NCBI RefSeq assembly: GCF_958979055.1 | Contig: NC_084894.1 | Span: 2,733,001 to 2,797,000 of the forward strand | Reading direction: 5' to 3' | Source of the DNA: Alnus glutinosa | Taxonomy: Eukaryota > Streptophyta > Magnoliopsida > Fagales > Betulaceae | DNA length: 64,000 nucleotides | In this document: piece after piece, positions 57,227 to 64,000 of the stretch | Position numbering within the stretch: the first letter of the stretch is position 1 | How the letters are laid out: the number at the start of each line of letters is the position of its first letter | Program-made: the position numbers and the translations under genes | The notes under the pieces: generated by a model | Seen by the model: the letters and a program-made list of their open reading frames with translations, nothing else | Databases searched by the model: none | What the model was told of the DNA's origin: nothing

Positions 57227-57757
57227 TGTTGATACAGTTTCCAGTATGGTGACGTGGCCTAATGATTCACCTTGTACTTCATGACCTGCAAAATAATAAA
57301 CACTGCGTCGGGGGGTGCCGACGATCCCGCTCCGATGCTTAAGTCAGAGGATAGTTTGAATATGAGCGCAGTCATTTTTAGAAGCATAGAATGTACCTCA
57401 ATATCTAAAGAGATTATGGTATTTATAGAGATTGAAGAGCAGTTAGGATTGTTCCCGGTTCGTGAGGGGATCGATAGTTGAGGAAGACATGGCCTCGGGC
57501 GTAAGGACGTTTCGGGTTCCATGACCGCCTATCTCGGGCGCATGATCCTTTATGGGTGACATGTTGTTGGAGAAACTTCGGGCGCACAATCTACTTATGT
57601 ATCGTACGTCGTGTCCCTTAAATCTCGGGTAATCCCGAGATGTTCGCGAACTCGGGTGTTACAAGTTATCTAAGTCGTCTACCCGAGTCGGGTCGGTTGA
57701 TCTAGTTGGGCCCAACTGATTTTGATGGGCTTTGATAAACTAATATTTTCCCTAACA
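57227..57757 (-). repeat. LARD2 3' LTR
   Basis: 531 bp, TG...CA ends, CATAT (57222-57226) as the candidate target duplication. Contains several TCGGGCGCA and CTCGGGT motifs. Confidence 0.85.
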
Positions 57758-58079
57758 GTTACCCCCCCAATTCTCTTATGCAAATTTTGTGCGTAAGGGA
57801 ATTTAGGAACAATTAAGCAGCCTTAACTTACTGCGGATTCCAAAATTGAGTCGGATGCATGTTACCGGGAAGGTTCCAATTTTTCAGTCGTTACTTCACC
57901 CAAAGAGTGTCGGTCCGAAGGCCTTTGGAAGTCATCTTTGGAAAAATCCCGCACTTTTTCAAATTCTAAATTTCAAATTTGATCTCACATTCAAAATCTC
58001 GGGTTTTGGGATCGCTAACGTATGCAATAAGGTGTATTTTAATGCGATTCGACGTTGGTTCAACTTTTGAGGCCCAGGT

Positions 58080-59265
58080 GTGCAAATCTGAGGTAACATT
58101 AGATCGGGTTTTGAATGACTTATGATGAGTGCCAAAAAGTGCATATTTGGAGCCCTTAATTTACATTAGTTAAACATTTAGCTTTGTTACTTTCTAATGT
58201 TTTGGTTAGTTTTAGTGTTTTTGCGTTTTTGCAGGGCAATAAGAGTAGAATGACAATTTTCAAGGCAAAAATACATAGAAAAGCTGGATTTTCTGAAGTG
58301 CTGAAAAAGTAGATCGATCGACTTTAAAGTAGATCGATCGAATTTAAAGTAGATCGATCGAATTTATGCGGAGCTGGAATTTCAGAAACCCTAGCTAACT
58401 CTATAAATACCATTCTTTTCTCATTTTTAAGAGAGGGAGGCCGCTTGAGAGCGCCCTAGGCGCCGTTCTCACTGTAGTTTAGGGCTTCTAGTGTTGATTT
58501 GTCTTAGAACTTCAAATCCTTGTAAGTTTCTTTGATTTTAATGCATCCTTGGTGTTTATTTATGCTTTCTTTTGTTATGGGTAGCTAATATTTTCATTTA
58601 GGGTTGAGGATGAAACCTCACCATTGAAGAGAAACTGAGTTTCATGCTTGTATATGCTATTTGAGTTTATGGGTCTTGATTTCTCATTGTTCTACTTCGA
58701 TTTTTGAAATGATGTTTTGATATCTCTTGTGGTTTCCTGATACAAGTGATGATGTGGAATAAGTTTCATTAAATCGATTGCTTGGTTTTTCATCTATCAA
58801 AACATTGGATATTCATTGTGTTTCGTTCGACTAATACATTTGATGATTTGGTTTAATCCTAATATCTTTTGTGATTTCAATGGACGGATTCATTGAATGA
58901 TTTAAATGATTTTTGAAGCAATGTAGAGCATACCTAAGATTTGTATGTGAGAACCTCAAAATATGTGTGATGAGCATGAGATTAGGTTGTTGTGATTTGG
59001 TGAGTGTGGATTCCAAAACCCTAGACCCTTTATTTTCATTATTTTTGTTTATGTTTTCTTTTATCAAAAACCCCTAAATTTGGAACTAGGTTAAAATAGG
59101 ATTAGTTTAAATAGAAATTAATTTTTGCAACGCAATTCCCTGTGGATACGATCTCGCACTTGCACATACACTATATTGCAAACAATTCGTGCGCTTGCGA
59201 GTATTAAAATTTGCACATCAACTTAACTGCGGCTAATGGAGATAAAGCCCAGCTGGCCGCCGAGC
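58080..59265 (+). pseudogene. Antisense coiled-coil ORF of LARD2, split by a solo LTR
   Basis: The plus strand reads AQVCKSEVTLDRVLNDL up to 58122 and continues TAANGDKAQLAAELDAFQTE from 59226 once the LTR and one target copy are removed. This aligns with the LARD3 frame (CESEATLDRVLNDLTEANEAK). It runs opposite to the LTR direction. Stops follow soon after 59270, and scattered similar frames (for example 60533-60826 with HQEYEFPKEHISTRDAL) suggest a once longer protein. Confidence 0.5.
58123..59220 (+). mobile_element. Solo LTR nested in LARD2
   Basis: 1098 bp, TGATGAGTGCC to TTTGCACATCA, with perfect 5-bp target duplication ACTTA (58118-58122 and 59221-59225). The 3' part (CCCTGTGGATACGATCTCGC, TTGCACATACACTATATTGC) is typical of plant Ty3/Gypsy LTRs. 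Three tandem AAAGTAGATCGATCGA units lie at about 58308-58363, and a CTATAAATACC promoter-like motif at about 58401. Confidence 0.93.
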
Positions 59266-59269
59266 TCGA

Positions 59270-61060
59270 TGCCTTTCAGACTGAGGAAGGAAGCTGTTCA
59301 GTTTTCTGAGCTACCCCAACCGGGGAGGATAACTGCCAAGTAGGAAGAATACCGGTCCCATGAATACCAGTGACAATATTGGGATAGAGATCCTTGTATA
59401 TGTTGCTCATATCTGCTTTCGGGACCAACTAGATGTTGGATCTGTGTGTGCTCTTCTTGTATTTCTTAGAGCGGAGCTTTCTGAGATGAAGTATGTTCCC
59501 GACCTAGGGGTCGAGATACTCATCAGATTCTGACGACCGGTCGAGTTCTCTGGTTTCGGTCAACCAGACTAAGCTTTCGGTTTGGCCACGGGCCCGCATA
59601 GTCTCGGGTGCATGCCGACAACAGGTGACTTGATGGGTGTTGGCTGAACTGACTGATTCCCAAAAAGGCAAAGAGCATCTTTTACGGAACTTAATGTATC
59701 TTAGGCTCGGAAGATAGTGTTGGATGCATAACTGTATGCTGCTAAGGCTGAGAAGGAACAAACTGTGGTCGGGAAGCAAGATGTAATCAAGCTGGTATAG
59801 AGTGCTGAAGACCGACATAAAAGATTTCGAAGGAGTTCCTTCCTAGTCAGTATACCTGATGAGGTGGCATCTGAACTCACCAACTGGGTCGAGGGTTCTT
59901 CTCGAATATTCCAGTGTTGGGGCAAGAGCGGGACCCTAACTCTTGGCGTGGAAATTTTTTCCCAACTTCTGGGCCCCCAACTGATAGTATTGGGAGCAAT
60001 TGTGAAGAAGAATTGGACAACTTGTAAAGTGAATATTTCTCTCTAATGAAATCTAGCTGCTGTTAAGACTGCTTGAGAGAAGTCGATCTAGAAAAGGAAC
60101 AGGGCATAACTGGGAAGAAAGCAGTTCTTTCGGCCGCAGAATCCGAGCGTGAATCTGGTACAGTAAAGTCCGAGCATGTGTCTGCGGATGAAGACTCACC
60201 TGGGAGTTCCCTTTTGTAATTTTTGTTTTCAAATTTTGGTAAACTTTGAATAACTTTTACTAGCCCCCTTCATTTGGCTGGGTCTCTTCTGAGGCGTGTG
60301 CTTCAAATGAGGATTGCCAAGCAACCGACCGAGGCCATAGCTCAAGAAACCATTCTTGAAGTTCATACTGAGGGCTCTCCCAAGGCTATGTGAGATTTGA
60401 GCCCAAGGATGATTTTGCCCAATTTCCGCATAGCAGAAGAAACTGTAGAGGAACATGTGTCCAGGGGGGAGAGAACTCTAACTCTCCTCGGGAGGTTGAT
60501 GGGTTGTTCATCAATCGATTGCTTCTCGTCGAGTGAAGATTGCCACACAGAAACACGAGAATGCTGACAAGGAGAGTGTTATGACCGGTGAGACTGCAAA
60601 GAGGCCTCGGCCCGCCAGGGGCAAACTTGTGCTTGGTTTCATAGGCCAAGTAAAGAGTGTATTCACCCATCAGGAGTATGAATTTCCGAAGGAGCATATA
60701 TCCACAAGGGATGCTCTTAGTGTCAAGCGTGTCCCAGAAGAATCTCTGTTTGATGCCGAGATGAAATCTTTGTTTTCTCAGTCTTTTCGTTTGTTGTCAA
60801 GTTGGTTGTGTTGTGGGGGATCTTGAAAGTTCATAAATGTTAATCCTTCGCCGGAGGCTTGAATGGCCGAGATGCAGGTTCGCACCCGAGGTAGAGCAGC
60901 TGAAGAAGGATGTCCAGGCTCGGGACCAAGAATTGAGTGTTCCAGTTTGACTGAGAGACTTGGGATCTAGAGCTCAAGGTTAGTTGAAAACAGTGAGTAA
61001 AATTGTAAGGCCGACATTTGACTGAGTTGTCTGAGTTATTCCCGAGGGCGTTGATTATTT
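59270..61060. other. LARD2 interior, decayed, no intact gene
   Basis: GC content is higher than flanking DNA and short frames occur on both strands, with repeated CTCGGG and CCGAG motifs typical of this LARD family. No gag or pol motif was found. Confidence 0.4.
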
Positions 61061-62300
61061 GACTGTGTACCGTACAATCCGAGTAAGGTAGCTCGTATAT
61101 GTGACTGAGTTGTCTTTCAAACCGGTTGTATTTGAATCATTACCAAGGGAGATAATCAGAGTGACTTAGTTGCCTTCCCGAACCGGTTGTATTTCAAACC
61201 GAGGAAGACAACACTTTGAGTTGAACCGAGTCTCCCCCAATGTTACTGAGGTACATGATCAAGGTGTGTGTTCCGAGCCGTTTGTGTTTCAAACCGAGGG
61301 AGACAACACTTTGAGTTGATCTGGTTTGAGTTGAACCGAGTCATCTCCCGTGTTACCGAGGGACATGATCTGGGTGTGTGTTTCGAGCCGGTTGTGTTTC
61401 AAACCGAGGGAGACAATACTTTGAGTTGATCTGGTTTGAGTTGAACCGAGTCAGCCCCCGTGCTACCGAGGATATGATCGGGGTGTGTGTTCCGAGCCGG
61501 TTGTGTTTCGAACCGAGGGAGACAACACTTTGAGTTGATCTAGTTTGAGTTGAACCGAGTCACCCCCCGTGTTACCGAGGGACATGATCTGGGTGTGTGT
61601 TCCGAGCTGGTTGTGTTTCAAACCAAGGGAGACAACACTTTGAGTTGAACCGAGTCAACCCCCCGTGTTACTGAGGGACATGATCGGGTTTGTTGTAGGG
61701 GTTGCCTCCCTGTATGGTTTGTTGTAAGGGTTTCCTCCCCATATGGTATGTGTCAGAACAGGACCCTTGAAATTTGTTAGACCAGATGTATATATATTGA
61801 ATAATGATTAGTTTGCATACCTGAGTTGATAGACTGATTTCCAAACACCTGTGGTTGTTAGCATTGCAACACAGAAATAACACTTTGAAAGAACAATTGT
61901 TGTTGTTGATTTGATCTGGTTTGAGTTGAGTTGATTTGATCTGGTTTGAGTTGAACCGAGTCAGCCCCCGTGCTACCGAGGATATGATCGGGGTGTGTGT
62001 TCCGAGCCGGTTGTGTTTCAAACCGAGGGAGACAACACTTTGAGTTGATTTGGTTTGAGTTGAACCAAGTCACCCCCCATGTTACCGAGGGATATGACCG
62101 GGGTGTGTGTTCCGAGCTGGCTGTGTTTCAAACCGAGGGAGACAACACTTTGAGTTGATTTGGTTTGAGTTGAACCGAGTCACCCCCCGTGTTACCGAGG
62201 GATATGACCGGGGTGTGTGTTTCGAGCCGGCGGTGTTTCAAACCGAGGGAGACAACACTTTGAGTTGATCTGGTTTGAGTTGATTTGATCTGGTTCAAGG
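61060..62300. repeat. 110-bp tandem array in LARD2
   Basis: Units contain GAGTTGAACCGAGTCACCCC, GTGTTACCGAGGGACATGAT, GTTCCGAGCCGGTTGTGTTT, CAAACCGAGGGAGACAACAC. Copies are spaced about 110 bp apart (for example 61301, 61411, 61520, 61630). The array is interrupted at about 61690-61950 and resumes. CGGTTGTGTTTCAAACCG forms a small hairpin in each unit. Confidence 0.9.
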
Positions 62301-62879
62301 CTTACGGCGGCTCTGGGCTTATGGTGGCCCGAGGCTTACGGTGGCTCGGCTTCGTGCTCGGACTTACCGAGGCTTTTGCTCGGGATTGCCAATGCTTTTG
62401 TGCTTGATGCACGTCGTGGCTTATGTGTGCTCAATGCAAGCCGAGGCTTATGTGTGCTCAAGGCATGTCGAGACCTTTGCTCGGGGGCACGAGTCTTTGG
62501 TGCTCGAGTCATGCCGAGTCGGCTCGAGGCATGATGAGACTTTTGTCTTTTTCTCCTCTTGAGCTTTTCCGTGGAGTTCCTCCCATCGTTGGGACATAGG
62601 ATTCAAAAGGGCTGTGGAGAAGCTTGACAGAGCATGGGTATGGTGAAGTTGCCTGGCCATGTTTTGCTCACGAGCGAGCCTTTTTCTGAATTTTCTGATC
62701 TCGTTTGATAGAAACGTCTGGCCTGAAATATTAGCCTCGCCTTTGTCTATACGGCACATATCTCAATATTTTGATGACGTTGTGCATTGGCGCTTCTCGG
62801 AAGAGACCTTTGAAATATGCCATCGGATTAGACCCTCGGTCAAATTTGAGCCTTCGGGAAATTAGACCCTCGAAAAAAT

Positions 62880-63460
62880 TGGACCCTTCAAGAAAATTGG
62901 ACCTTTGGTTGGATTTAAGCCTCGATCGGATTATTCCCTTGGTTCGGGATGTTTCCACAGCTTGGAATTTATCTTAGACTCAATTTTTATCCTCAGCTTA
63001 GATTGGAGCTCCGATTAGACCCTCGGTCAAATTGGACCTTAGGCTTAGAATGTATCTTTGGCTCGAATTTTACTCTTGGGTAGGGATTTTATCCTTGGTC
63101 GGATGGGAGATTCGGAATTTATCCTCCGCTCGGATGGGATTCTTGGCTCGGAATGCACCCTTGGCTTTGGATGATACACGACTCGGATGGGATCCTCGGC
63201 TCGAAATGTACCCTCGGCTAGGAATGGATCATCAGCTCGGGATGATTGGCAGCTCAGATGAGATCCTCGACTCGGATGGGATCCTCAGCTCTGATTGTAT
63301 TCTTGGCTCGGGATGGACCCTTGGCTCAGGTTGATCCTCAGATCGGATGGTTTCCTTAGCTCGGATGGTATCCTCGGCTCGAATTGCACCCTTGACTTCA
63401 GAATGCATCATTTTCTCGGATGGTATCCTCAGCTCGGATGGAATCCTTAGCTCATATGTG
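62880..63460. repeat. Short CTCGGATGG-type repeats in LARD2
   Basis: Many copies of GGCTCGGATGGGATCCT-like units of about 20-30 bp with variable spacing (ATCCTCGGCTCGGAATG, CCTTGGCTCGG), forming spurious open frames. Earlier relatives (GGCTTACGGTGGCTCGG) start near 62300. Confidence 0.8.
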
Positions 63461-64000
63461 TTGTGTGTTGAAACTTGGGCTATTCACTAGCCCTTTTTTT
63501 TTTCTTTTTTTTTTTTTGGAGTGTAAGCTCAGAATATGAGTTCAAAGTGTGAGCTTGGAATTGAGCTGCTCATACTCCTCGGACTGGTGTTTTCAAAGGC
63601 ACTTGCTTGCTGTAGTTTGAGAAGGCTGGAGACGATGAAGATGATAAATCCTCTGCATCAATGCCAGTGCCAGCCGAAAGCTTGGTATAAGATCAAATAG
63701 CCGAAACCTTTGGTCCATTGTTAGAGCAGTCCTCATCCATGGCCCAAATCTAGGAGCTCCAAAAATCAAGCTCCCCAAAAATCAACCTTCATCGAGTTCT
63801 TCCATACGGTCCTCCTTTGCAACACAACAAAGAAAAAGACACAACCTGACTGTCGAAATGAGTGCTGAGTTCAAATCTAACCTCAGTTACTCTTGTGACT
63901 GCGGTCTCGTTTTGTTCTAGCCGGTGGCGTTCGGTGACATCTACGAAAGAAAAAGCAGCTTGAGAAGCCAAGCCACCCATGATTGAACTTCACAAGTCTG
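63461..64000. other. LARD2 interior at the right edge, nothing recognised
   Basis: T-run at 63488-63518, then unique sequence with short frames only. The block GAGCAGTCCTCATCCATGG (63725) resembles a MITE end, but no partner was found before the edge. Confidence 0.35.

Larger units (their letters stand above)
57227..64000 (-). mobile_element. LARD2: Gypsy-type non-autonomous element, minus orientation, runs off the window
   Basis: The LTR at 57227-57757 is a diverged reverse-complement relative of the LARD1 LTR (TGTTGATACAGTTTCC versus the LARD1 end GGAAACTGTACCAACA, plus the CTGCAAAATAATAAAC block). It is followed by the same polypurine tract in reverse. The interior has tandem arrays, a decayed antisense coiled-coil frame and a nested solo LTR, but no gag or pol that I can recognise. 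The 5' LTR lies beyond 64000. Confidence 0.8.

Noticed and set aside
62341..63334. Several 60-100-codon frames
   Set aside because: Products of short GC-richer tandem repeats in LARD2; they shift with repeat period and have no domain.

Overview
The window is nuclear DNA of a flowering plant, most likely a woody eudicot. Evidence: AT-rich intergenic DNA, receptor-like proteins (RLPs) of the leucine-rich-repeat type, nested LTR retrotransposons, MITEs, a tRNA-derived SINE and a PIF/Harbinger transposase remnant. The species cannot be named from the sequence alone.

The core is a tandem cluster of RLPs related to PSY1R/PSKR1 and to the kinase-less Arabidopsis RLP2/RLP3 type. I see nine loci. Two are intact single-exon genes on the minus strand: B (19608-21797, 729 aa) and E (42753-44933, 726 aa). 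Seven are broken: P0 (1-727), P1 (3421-5542, the only one on the plus strand), A (16130-18302), C (36580-37022), D (37677-39904), F (46866-49057) and G (53420-53850 plus 55225-55680). Intact copies have a signal peptide, a cysteine-pair LRR cap, about 22 LRRs interrupted by an island domain, one membrane helix and a 27-residue tail without kinase. Flanks are shared between copies: the 3' flank by A, B and E, the 5' flank by B and F, and an inverted spacer by P1 and D. The cluster therefore grew by segmental duplication and was then reshuffled.

Layout. 0-6.5 kb: P0, a CACTA end, P1 and a captured NEK kinase tail. 6.5-8.6 kb: spacer with a MITE. 8.6-15.4 kb: a complete young non-autonomous LTR element (LARD1) full of tandem repeats. 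15.4-25 kb: A, a G-box array, B, and B's upstream DNA with a MITE, a solo LTR and a SINE. 26-35.4 kb: a Harbinger transposase remnant and a second LARD (LARD3) split by a pol-less SIRE/Maximus-like Copia element. 36.5-51 kb: C, D, E, F and several DNA-element relics. 53-55.7 kb: G, split by a shrunken Gypsy element. 57.2-64 kb: a third LARD (LARD2, minus orientation, running off the window) with a solo LTR nested inside.

B and E probably act at the plasma membrane, sensing an extracellular ligand through the LRR and island surface and signalling with partner kinases; this is inferred from the family. The pseudogenes could serve as a reservoir for gene conversion. No prokaryotic features, CRISPR arrays, rRNA or tRNA genes were seen.
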